NCBI GenBank assembly: GCA_963575675.1
Contig: CAUYUA010000031.1
Location: 1-7,050 of the forward strand
Direction: 5' to 3'
Length of the DNA stretch: 7,050 nt
From: CAUYUA01 sp963575675
Lineage (GTDB): Bacteria > Pseudomonadota > Alphaproteobacteria > Azospirillales > Azospirillaceae
This document shows, piece after piece, positions 1-5,301 of this stretch. The notes beneath the pieces were generated by a model. It was given only the letters and a program-made list of their open reading frames with translations, had not been told where the DNA came from and searched no databases. Position numbers and translations under genes: made by a program. Position 1 is the first letter of the stretch; every line of letters starts with the position of its first letter.

Positions 1-152
1 GGAAGAAAATATCCGGCCTTTCCGACCAAGAGACGCCTTTGGAATGCGCTTTTTGTGGTTTCTGGATACTTACTTTTAGGCTTTAAACCTCATGTCAAAA
101 CCTCACGATCATGATATTTTTATTGGCGCAACATATTCCATGGTGATTTTCT

Positions 153-878
153 ATGCCTAGAGAAACGCGCCAGGTCGTCTTCATGGAGCACGAAATTAAG
201 GCCGCTTTGCGTGACTATCGACAACGCAAACCGGAACTTCCGGCATTCGACAAAATTGTTAGCGTCGATTTTAATCAAGACCGCACTCCCGCATTGGTGG
301 CGGTGTGTAGCGTCAACATGCAGACTCTCCAATTCGAAATGTCTCTGGCGGAAGTCGGAGCAGCAATGATGCTTTATTGCCAAAAGAATCACGTTCCACT
401 TCCTCGAAAAGGAAAAAAGTCATTGATTAGCGTTGATGGCGCTCCAGCATTTGTTGTTTCTTACATATGGCATAATTTTTCAAACATACGCATCATGCTG
501 GTTGATGAAAATGAAGCTGTGCGCACTGTAATCAAAAAATTGATGAAACAACGAGACATCGAATCCATCATAGAAGTAGATAGTGGGTTAAAGGCTCTAA
601 GCATTCTCAACAACAGCAAGACATTCCCCAATGTCATCATCTCTAATTGTCATGTCGGAAACATTAGCGGAATAGAATTAATGATAAGGATGCGAGAAAA
701 CATCAACAGCAATATTAACCAGATTCCGTTTGTGATGCTTCAGAGAGAGCGCAATCCGTATGAAATGAACGAAGCGTTGCGAATGGGAGCAGAAAAGGTT
801 TTACTGCAACCCGTATCGTGCGATGATTTAGTCGGCGCAGTGCTTGACGCCTGCTCGATGAATACGGCTTCGCATTAA
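153..878 (+). CDS. Degenerate receiver-domain protein with an unrecognised N-terminal domain
   Basis: The 241-residue protein has two parts. Residues about 30-103 form a compact domain I do not recognise; it includes an IPLP-like VPLPRKGKKSL stretch at 81-91 and VDGAPAFVV at 94-102. Residues about 112-233 have the pattern of a response-regulator receiver: IRIMLVDEN at 112-120 (acidic pair D118-E119), the ISGIEL turn at 171-176, and GAEKVLLQPV near the end. The key positions are changed: the phosphoacceptor Asp is Asn165, the switch Thr/Ser is Gln197 and the conserved Lys is Gln219. The protein therefore probably cannot be phosphorylated in the normal way and may act as a pseudo-receiver in protein-protein contacts. 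There is no DNA-binding output domain. The ATG at 153 follows GGTGA at a 6-base gap; an alternative ATG at 183 has a weaker site. The second half is visibly richer in A/T than most of the window. The receiver fold is clear; the role is unknown. Confidence 0.85.
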   Translation: MPRETRQVVFMEHEIKAALRDYRQRKPELPAFDKIVSVDFNQDRTPALVAVCSVNMQTLQFEMSLAEVGAAMMLYCQKNHVPLPRKGKKSLISVDGAPAFVVSYIWHNFSNIRIMLVDENEAVRTVIKKLMKQRDIESIIEVDSGLKALSILNNSKTFPNVIISNCHVGNISGIELMIRMRENINSNINQIPFVMLQRERNPYEMNEALRMGAEKVLLQPVSCDDLVGAVLDACSMNTASH

Positions 879-908
879 GTTTAACACCACAAGTTTAAAC
901 ACTAATTC

Positions 909-931
909 AAACACTATTGAGTTGTGTTTTT
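909..931 (+). terminator. Weak A/T-rich terminator candidate after the receiver-like gene
   Basis: AAACAC at 909-914 pairs with GTGTTT at 924-929 across a 9-base loop, and T continues to 931. It begins 30 bases after the stop codon of the upstream gene. The stem is short and A/T-rich, so it is only a candidate. Confidence 0.3.
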
Positions 932-966
932 CGTTCACCCGGAAAACAGGCGAAGAAAAACAAGGA

Positions 967-1010
967 CCAGGGCTCTGCCCTGGCCCCGCCAAAGGCCGAG
1001 AAGCCTTTGG
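967..1010. repeat. Double-hairpin intergenic palindromic element
   Basis: There are two perfect hairpins in tandem. The first is CCAGGGC (967-973), loop TCT, GCCCTGG (977-983). The second is CCAAAGGC (989-996), a 6-base loop, GCCTTTGG (1003-1010). The arrangement resembles the dispersed palindromes often seen between genes in alphaproteobacterial genomes; that resemblance is from memory, and only one full copy is visible here. There is no T-run directly after it on either strand, so it is not a classic intrinsic terminator. It sits between two convergent genes. The remainder of 879-1181 shows no gene I can support. Confidence 0.6.
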
Positions 1011-1131
1011 AAACCAAGTTTCGGAGACTGAGATCAACGAAGGCGCGAAGGCTGTTTTAATCCAATGAAGCCGCTGGTTCTTTTTGGATATTGATCGAAC
1101 AGGGCAAATATCGTTCTTTTTCGGCAACGCA

Positions 1132-1151
1132 GCCGGGGTCAAAACCCCGGC
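1132..1151. repeat. Strong GC-rich hairpin downstream of the DJ-1/PfpI gene
   Basis: GCCGGGGT (1132-1139) pairs perfectly with ACCCCGGC (1144-1151) across a CAAA loop. It is 30 bases past the stop of the minus-strand gene. No T-tract follows on either strand, so it may be a transcript-stabilising hairpin, a Rho-linked 3' end, or the far end of the palindromic element at 967-1010. Confidence 0.5.
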
Positions 1152-1181
1152 CAACGTTAATCATTCGCGCAACAAAAAAGA

Positions 1182-1751
1182 TTAGGCGGCTTTTTTCACG
1201 GTAATGGATTCAGCAAAGCCTTTCAGCATCTGCTCGACAAACCCCGGCAAAGCGTCAAGTCCCTGAGCCGTCAGCAAAGGACCATCCACAACCATGGTTT
1301 GGTCTTCTTGCCAGACAGCGCCGGCAGCTTCGAGTTTAGCGCGAATTGCCGGCGCTCCCGTCAGCATCCGGCCTTTCAGCTTGCGAGCAATGGCCAACAG
1401 CTCCACGCCATGATCCATCGCGGCAATCGGTTTCCCGGCGTCCAAGAAATGGCCGACAATGCGTGTGGTGTGCGGGTTCTGCAACAATTTTGTAGTGCTT
1501 CGCTCGCCGCCAGGTAAAAGCAGCATGTTGAAATCCGCGCCCAAGACATCGGAAATCTGCTTATCGACCGGGAAGTAGTGCCCCCAGCCCTTGCCATGCC
1601 AGCCATTGACCAGACGCTGTTCAACGGAGATAGTTTTTAAAGTCGCGCCAGCCTTCAACAAAGCCCGTTGGGGCTCCGTCATTTCGGTTTCTTCGAAGCC
1701 GTTGGCGACCATAATGGCGACAATGTTTCCTGCGAGCGGTTTATCATCCAT
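1182..1751 (-). CDS. DJ-1/PfpI-family protein with Asp in place of the catalytic Cys
   Basis: The 189-residue protein has the length and layout of the PfpI/YhbO branch of the DJ-1 superfamily (class I glutamine-amidotransferase-like fold). Visible landmarks are VAIMVANGFEETEMTEP at 11-27, with the conserved Glu region; LLLPGGERS at 77-85; the nucleophile-elbow region PIAAMDHGVELL at 108-119; KGRMLTGAPAIR at 126-137; and VVDGPLLTAQG at 154-164. In family members used as proteases, glyoxalases or deglycases the elbow reads A-x-C-H-G; here it is A-M-D-H-G, so Asp113 replaces the nucleophilic Cys while His114 stays. The codon is GAT, at least two changes from a Cys codon, so a single sequencing error is unlikely. 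The start is the ATG at 1749-1751, preceded by AAAGGA 10 bases upstream; the frame stays open upstream, but those residues do not look like the family. It converges on the receiver-like gene. Family assignment is firm; activity is uncertain. Confidence 0.9.
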   Translation of the reverse strand: MDDKPLAGNIVAIMVANGFEETEMTEPQRALLKAGATLKTISVEQRLVNGWHGKGWGHYFPVDKQISDVLGADFNMLLLPGGERSTTKLLQNPHTTRIVGHFLDAGKPIAAMDHGVELLAIARKLKGRMLTGAPAIRAKLEAAGAVWQEDQTMVVDGPLLTAQGLDALPGFVEQMLKGFAESITVKKAA

Positions 1752-1892
1752 CCTAAGATGTTCCTTTCTGATTGATCCGAGATTGGGGAATGTTAAAGAG
1801 AAAAAACAAGAAACGGGTGGTTTGAAATCCATTAACAATTAACGACGTCTGTAAACAACTCGCGTTTGGTTCGCGGACAAAGACAAGCACAT

Positions 1893-1920
1893 GCAAATAT
1901 ATACATAGAAAATATATTGC
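1893..1920. promoter_or_regulatory. A/T-rich imperfect palindrome, possible operator
   Basis: AATATAT (1896-1902) and ATATATT (1912-1918) are perfect inverted arms around a 9-base centre. Flanking GCA and TGC extend the symmetry with one extra A on the left. It lies about 145 bases upstream of the DJ-1/PfpI start, in the divergent region. A regulator-binding role is a guess from symmetry alone. Confidence 0.25.
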
Positions 1921-2227
1921 GCGGGTTCGGCGTTTTCAGAATCAACCGAAAAGAGTTTCCTGTATAGATCAAATCAATGGCTCTTCTTCAAACTGGCAAA
2001 AAGTCAAGAAACGACGGGAGTTTTGCGCATCATGAAACCCAATCGCCGATATCCGAGACCGGATATCCCTCCGTGACGGCCAACGCACAGCGTAGCCCTC
2101 CAGAACACAGCGACGATTTTAGCGGCGCTCCGGAAAACGGCGCCGTGTTTATACGAAAGCGCAAATGATGAATCCTGATTAATTCAGCTTCCCAAAATGC
2201 CGTATTTTTGAATATTCGTCAACCCTG

Positions 2228-2242
2228 TTTTGCGACGCAAAA
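2228..2242. promoter_or_regulatory. Perfect 15-bp palindrome upstream of the cytochrome promoter
   Basis: TTTTGCG, a central A, then CGCAAAA form a perfect dyad. It ends 17 bases before the likely -35 box at 2260-2265, a common place for an activator or repressor site. It does not match the FNR/CRP consensus (TTGAT-N4-ATCAA). Confidence 0.35.
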
Positions 2243-2246
2243 TGAC

Positions 2247-2263
2247 TCAATTTTCGAAATTGA
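2247..2263. promoter_or_regulatory. Palindrome overlapping the cytochrome -35 box
   Basis: TCAATTT (2247-2253), TCG, AAATTGA (2257-2263) is a perfect 7-bp dyad, and its right arm runs into the -35 hexamer. A protein bound here would be well placed to block RNA polymerase. It could also be read as an A/T-rich hairpin followed by CCC and six T, i.e. a weak terminator, but the promoter reading fits the downstream gene better. Confidence 0.35.
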
Positions 2264-2288
2264 CCCTTTTTTCAGAGAATGTTAGTAT
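2260..2288 (+). promoter_or_regulatory. Sigma70-like promoter for the tetraheme cytochrome gene
   Basis: TTGACC (2260-2265, five of six match TTGACA) is followed by a 17-base spacer and TAGTAT (2283-2288, four of six match TATAAT). Transcription would start near 2295 and give a leader of about 245 bases before the cytochrome ATG at 2541. The leader would include the tandem hairpin repeats. The match is by eye only. Confidence 0.45.
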
Positions 2289-2413
2289 TTCGCCGCAGCG
2301 TCAAAGGGAGAAAACGTCCCTCTTTCCAACTTTGGCCTTCGCCCGGCGAATCGAGTTTCGTATGATTCTGCTCGGATCACGACCGGCGAGACGTCTTTGC
2401 CGAATGTTCAGGG

Positions 2414-2526
2414 GCCGACGCCGGAGGCGTCAGAAGATAGCCGACGCCGGAGGCGTTCAGAGGATGGCCGACGCCGGAGGCGTCAGAGGATGGCCGACGC
2501 CGGAGGCGCAGAGGATGGCCGACGCC
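2414..2526. repeat. Four-and-a-half tandem GC-rich palindromic repeats before the cytochrome gene
   Basis: Units begin with GCCGACGCC at 2414, 2440, 2467, 2493 and (partial) 2518, with lengths 26, 27, 26 and 25. Each full unit centres on GACGCC-GGA-GGCG, a hairpin with a 3-base loop. The stem is complete (GGCGTC) in units 1 and 3, slightly altered in unit 2 (GGCGTTC) and weakened in unit 4 (GGCGCA). Each unit carries GGAGG, and units 2-4 end in AGAGGATG. The last partial unit gives way to the AGGGAG ribosome binding site. Unit lengths are not multiples of three, so the array does not encode a repeated peptide. It lies in the probable 5' leader of the cytochrome transcript. Confidence 0.9.
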
Positions 2527-2541
2527 AAGGGAGAGAAGTAA
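2515..2541 (+). CDS. Possible 8-residue leader peptide overlapping the cytochrome start
   Basis: GGAGG at 2502-2506 lies 8 bases before an ATG at 2515, which opens the frame MADAKGEK and then TAA. That stop overlaps the cytochrome start as TAATG, the arrangement typical of translational coupling. An ATG at 2464, also 3' of a GGAGG, reads in the same frame and would give a 25-residue version. Neither peptide resembles a known protein. It may simply result from the repeats, so this is a low-confidence call based on spacing and overlap. Confidence 0.3.
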   Translation: MADAKGEK

Positions 2542-3176
2542 TGAATCATCACGTCAAACCGCCTTTCCTCGATCAATTTTTTTCTGTTTTTGAGCGAATC
2601 GGAAAGTTCTTTCTAACTCCATCGGCTTATTATTCTCTCGGAGCTATTTTGCTCTATGGGTTCATTGCCGGAGTTGTTTTTTGGGGTGGATTTCACTGGG
2701 CAATTGAATTCACCAATACAGAAAAATTTTGCCTTTCCTGTCATGAACACCAACAATTTGTTTATCCCGAATATCAAGCAACAAAACACTACATCAACGC
2801 GACCGGCATTCGCGCCATTTGCACGGATTGCCATGTCCCTCGCGATTGGGCGCATAAAGTTCTCCGAAAAATTTACGTCACAAATGAGCTGGTGAATCAT
2901 TGGACGGGATCAATCAGCACCAAAGAAAAATTTGAAAACAAACGCCTCGAAATGGCCCAACACGTCTGGGCTACGATGAAAGACAGCGACTCGCGAGAGT
3001 GTCGCAACTGCCACCAATTCGAATATATGGACATTAGAAAGCAAGAAAGTGTCGCTTCGCGACAGCATAAACTTGCCGGAGAACGCGGCGCCACTTGCAT
3101 CGATTGCCATAAAGGAGTCACGCATCGCCTGCCGATTGGCGCCCCCGAACGTGAACTTCTCTCGGTTTCGCCTTAA
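2541..3176 (+). CDS. napC: NapC/NirT-type membrane-anchored tetraheme cytochrome c
   Basis: The 211-residue protein matches the NapC/NirT/NrfH family along its length: a short cytoplasmic start, one membrane helix at about 31-52 (ending VVFWGG), then a periplasmic domain with four heme-binding CxxCH motifs, CLSCH 64-68, CTDCH 94-98, CRNCH 154-158 and CIDCH 186-190. Other NapC-like landmarks are NTEKFC before heme 1, DCHVPRDW, KEKFENKRLEMAQ, and DCHKGVTHRLP after heme 4. Such proteins oxidise membrane quinol and pass electrons to a periplasmic reductase (nitrate, nitrite, TMAO or others). No nap, nir or nrf partner gene is in the window, so the partner cannot be named. After heme 1 the sequence is CHEH where E. 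coli NapC has CHEM, so His70 replaces the usual Met. ATG 2541 has AGGGAG at a 7-base gap; an in-frame ATG at 2490 with GGAGG at 9 bases could add 17 residues. The family is sure; the exact NapC role is not. Confidence 0.92.
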   Translation: MNHHVKPPFLDQFFSVFERIGKFFLTPSAYYSLGAILLYGFIAGVVFWGGFHWAIEFTNTEKFCLSCHEHQQFVYPEYQATKHYINATGIRAICTDCHVPRDWAHKVLRKIYVTNELVNHWTGSISTKEKFENKRLEMAQHVWATMKDSDSRECRNCHQFEYMDIRKQESVASRQHKLAGERGATCIDCHKGVTHRLPIGAPERELLSVSP

Positions 3177-3204
3177 ATAAACAGAGACCCTCAATAAACA
3201 GAGA
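3176..3204. repeat. Short direct repeat after the cytochrome stop
   Basis: AATAAACAGAGA occurs at 3176-3187 and again at 3193-3204. Outer CCTTAA (3171-3176) and TTAAGG (3205-3210) are also inverted to each other. It looks like a small local duplication at the gene end; no function is evident. Confidence 0.6.
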
Positions 3205-3221
3205 TTAAGGACCAACCAGAA

Positions 3222-3279
3222 TCCCTTATTGCCTGAAGGCGAAATATTGCGTAGATCATGCCTCGCAGACAATAAGGGA
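3222..3279. repeat. 58-base imperfect stem-loop between convergent genes
   Basis: TCCCTTATTG (3222-3231) pairs perfectly with CAATAAGGGA (3270-3279). After one mismatch, CTG (3233-3235) pairs with CAG (3266-3268), and after a small internal loop AGGC (3237-3240) pairs with GCCT (3260-3263). The end loop is about 19 bases. It sits between the cytochrome gene and the 3' end of mutY. No T-tract follows on either strand, so it is not a standard terminator. It could be a miniature inverted-repeat insertion, an RNA 3'-end structure, or a small RNA. Confidence 0.6.
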
Positions 3280-3307
3280 GACGTCCTTCCTCCCCTCAAT
3301 CAGGAAC

Positions 3308-4450
3308 TCAGCCCCTAGACGCATTTGTTTTTTTATGAGCGTGAGCGACGGCTTTGCGCATCAGAGTGGGAAGACCTTGATCGTCAATTTCCTCCGGAGA
3401 AATCCACACTCCGTCGGGAAAATTTTGCGTCACCTGCTGTAGCCCGGCAACCGTGCTCAGGTGACCGACGCAACCCGTCAATTCCAAGTGAAAATGCGTG
3501 AAACTATGGCGAACGACACCAGACAGACTTCGCCACGCAACCATCCAAGCCGCAGCTTCAAAGCCTACAGGCTCCGGTGGAATATCCGGCAACGCATCAC
3601 CGCCCAGACTCGAACGCCAAGCGCTCGAAGGCAACCCGATCATGCCGCCCAACAAACCTCGCGCCGGACGACGGAACAACAAAATCGTCCCGTTGGGAGC
3701 GCTGAGCCAATATGCTCTTCCACAACGAGTTGGCCGCTCCGGTTTCTGTGCGCGACGAGGCAAAGTCTCAGCAATTTTAAGAGCGAATCCCAAACAACTT
3801 TCCCGCCACGGACACAGAAGGCATTGCGGCCGACGTGGCGTGCAAATCGTTGCGCCCAAATCCATCAGAGCCTGGGCGTAGTCGCCCGGACGCGCAATCG
3901 CCGCCGAATCGGAAGCATGTTTTCCCGCAAGCTTTCGGAGATTCGCGCCGCCATCCGGCAGAGGCTCTTCAAAGGCGTAGATTCGCGCCATCACACGCTC
4001 GACATTGCCATCCACCACATTGGCGGGACGTTGGAAGGCAATCGCCATAATCGCCGCAGCCGTATAGACTCCGACGCCAGGCAGAGTTCGCAAATCCTCT
4101 TCCGACTCAGGAAATCGCGCATCGAATTGCTCAACGAGAATTTTTGCGCACCGATGCATATTGCGAGCCCGCGCATAGTATCCCAAACCGGCCCACGCCG
4201 ATAAAATCTCAGACTCCGACGCAGAGGCGAAGGCGCGTAAATTAGGCCATCGGGTAAGGAAGTTGTGATAGTATGGGATCGTTGCCGCAACAGTCGTTTG
4301 TTGCAACATTACTTCAGAAAGCCACACACGATAAGGATCGTTGCGACTTCCGGAAGCCGAACGCCAAGGAAGGTCGCGTCCACAGCGATCATACCAGGAC
4401 AAAAGCTGCGTCGGAGACGCTGTAGGGATGTTCTGTTCGCTGATTTTCAC
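3308..4450 (-). CDS. mutY: A/G-specific adenine DNA glycosylase MutY
   Basis: MutY removes adenine mispaired with 8-oxoguanine. From the proposed GTG start the protein is 380 residues, close to the usual size. Domains in order are: DLPWR 26-30; PYRVWLSEVMLQQT 39-52 with the catalytic Glu46; the helix-hairpin-helix LPGVGVYTA 123-131; VVDGNVERV 145-153 with the catalytic Asp147; the [4Fe-4S] cluster Cys203-x6-Cys210-x2-Cys213-x5-Cys219; and a C-terminal NUDIX-like 8-oxoG-sensing domain with LLGGMIGLPSS 266-276 and RHSFTHFHLEL 314-324. All key residues are present. The GTG at 4448-4450 has a weak AGG upstream. An in-frame ATG at 4519 has no Shine-Dalgarno and would overlap the start of the divergent gene, so GTG is preferred. 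Divergent pairing with a DUF721 gene is a recurrent alphaproteobacterial arrangement. It converges on the cytochrome gene. Confidence 0.96.
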   Translation of the reverse strand: MKISEQNIPTASPTQLLSWYDRCGRDLPWRSASGSRNDPYRVWLSEVMLQQTTVAATIPYYHNFLTRWPNLRAFASASESEILSAWAGLGYYARARNMHRCAKILVEQFDARFPESEEDLRTLPGVGVYTAAAIMAIAFQRPANVVDGNVERVMARIYAFEEPLPDGGANLRKLAGKHASDSAAIARPGDYAQALMDLGATICTPRRPQCLLCPWRESCLGFALKIAETLPRRAQKPERPTRCGRAYWLSAPNGTILLFRRPARGLLGGMIGLPSSAWRSSLGGDALPDIPPEPVGFEAAAWMVAWRSLSGVVRHSFTHFHLELTGCVGHLSTVAGLQQVTQNFPDGVWISPEEIDDQGLPTLMRKAVAHAHKKTNASRG

Positions 4451-4517
4451 TGCGCCTGCGCCTTTGGATGAATGTTCGAAGAAAAGAAAGCTGGAAAAGG
4501 CTAATAAAGAGAGTGTC

Positions 4518-5300
4518 ATGTCTAATGAAAATGTTTCAGACAAAGATACGATCAGAAAAGAGTGTGCGTTTCAAACGAAAAGCGATGCGGACGCTTTGCT
4601 CGACAACACATCCGATGATCTTGATGATGCGTCCTCTGAAAAGAAAAAATCCGCAAAAAAGGTGAAGACCGCGAAAAAGCCCAAAATTGACGGCTCTTCA
4701 GAAGACGACAAAGACGAAACAAAAAAGGACAAAGAGTGTAAAAAAGAGAAAAAACGTGTGGAAATTCCTTCGCAGTTCATTCGCCTAAATCGCTCCGAGC
4801 CAATTTCTCGGGCCATTGTGGCCATTTCCACCAGAATTTTCGGCAAAAAAAGCAAGATGTTTGGAACTTTCTTGGCAGAATGGTCCAGCATCATGGGACC
4901 GTTGCTGGCAGACAAGACTTCTCTAGAGCAGGTTGTTTTCCCACGGGGTCGAGACGCGCCGGCGACTTTGAAAGTTCGTGTGTCCATGGGGTTTGCAACG
5001 GACTTCTTGCATTATACCCCGGTTATTATCGAGCGCATTAACGGGTTCTTTGGTTATTGTTTTGTAAATAAAATAACGATTTTACAAAATATACCGGAAG
5101 CTCCTCAACGTCGCTATTCTAGGGCTGAGCCGGTTTTAGAAAAAGAGACGATGAAGCTTGCCTCATCTCTTACCGGGATTCAATCCCCGGAGTTGCGAGA
5201 AGCTTTGGCGCGGTTTGGAGTTGCGCTTAAAAAGCCAGTATCAAATTCACGTTGGACTTCGTCGGATAAAACAGACAAGGGAGATAAAAAGGCTCCATAA
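4518..5300 (+). CDS. DUF721/DciA-like protein with a charged N-terminal extension
   Basis: The 260-residue protein has a DUF721 domain at about 85-200: PISRAIVAI 95-103, FLAEWSSIMGPLLA 118-131, FPRGRDAPATLKVRVSMGFA 141-160, and IIERINGFFGY 170-180. DUF721 proteins include DciA, which loads or activates the replicative helicase in bacteria that lack DnaC or DnaI; in this protein the role is inferred. Residues 1-83 are a low-complexity region very rich in Lys, Asp, Glu and Ser, surely disordered, and the C-terminal tail after about 240 is also Lys/Asp-rich. The frame stays open upstream to 4341, but that would overlap mutY. ATG 4518 (preceded by AAAGAGAG) lies 67 bases from the mutY GTG, leaving room for divergent promoters. 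The gene ends just before a strong terminator. The family is fairly sure from the FPRGR and ERINxFFGY motifs. Confidence 0.88.
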   Translation: MSNENVSDKDTIRKECAFQTKSDADALLDNTSDDLDDASSEKKKSAKKVKTAKKPKIDGSSEDDKDETKKDKECKKEKKRVEIPSQFIRLNRSEPISRAIVAISTRIFGKKSKMFGTFLAEWSSIMGPLLADKTSLEQVVFPRGRDAPATLKVRVSMGFATDFLHYTPVIIERINGFFGYCFVNKITILQNIPEAPQRRYSRAEPVLEKETMKLASSLTGIQSPELREALARFGVALKKPVSNSRWTSSDKTDKGDKKAP

Positions 5301-5301
5301 T

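Larger units (their letters stand above)
1752..2259. other. Long intergenic stretch with dyads but no supported gene
   Basis: This stretch separates the minus-strand DJ-1/PfpI gene from the plus-strand cytochrome promoter. A frame from ATG 1977 to stop 2168 (63 codons) has no Shine-Dalgarno sequence and no recognisable motif, so I do not call it. The stretch holds short inverted repeats: GCAAATATAT...ATATATTGC at 1893-1920, GATATCC/GGATATC at 2048-2067, CGGCGC/GCGCCG at 2123-2145, and TTTTGCG-A-CGCAAAA at 2228-2242. It could contain an unannotated small RNA or the remains of a lost gene; nothing in the sequence decides this. Confidence 0.4.

Noticed and set aside
1..111. Open frame at the left edge (36 codons, ending TGA 109-111) with a hydrophobic stretch that could be the tail of an upstream membrane protein
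   Set aside because: All three forward frames stay open for more than 70 bases here and none shows a recognisable motif, so a gene tail cannot be told from chance.
828..1154. Minus-strand frame across the junction after the receiver-like gene
   Set aside because: It runs through three hairpins and has no recognisable product.
1977..2168. 63-codon frame on the plus strand
   Set aside because: No Shine-Dalgarno sequence, no recognisable motif, and it contains two unrelated dyads.
2247..2272. Reading the TCAATTT/AAATTGA hairpin plus T-run as a terminator
   Set aside because: The stem is A/T-only apart from one pair at the edge, three C separate it from the T-run, and the same bases form a better promoter for the cytochrome gene.
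2414..2526. CRISPR array
   Set aside because: The copies are directly adjacent with no unique spacers between them.
2397..2540. 48-residue N-terminal extension of the cytochrome from an upstream start at 2397
   Set aside because: The added residues are Arg-rich translated repeats, unlike NapC proteins, and the ATG at 2541 has a good ribosome binding site.
2230..2541. 103-codon plus-strand frame ending at the cytochrome start
   Set aside because: It starts at TTG inside a palindrome, spans the likely promoter, and its C-terminal half is only translated tandem repeat read in shifting frames. Only its last few codons are kept as a possible leader peptide.
3461..4204. 247-codon plus-strand frame opposite mutY
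   Set aside because: Antisense shadow of a gene with all catalytic and cluster residues intact; its own product is low-complexity Arg/Ser/Thr-rich.
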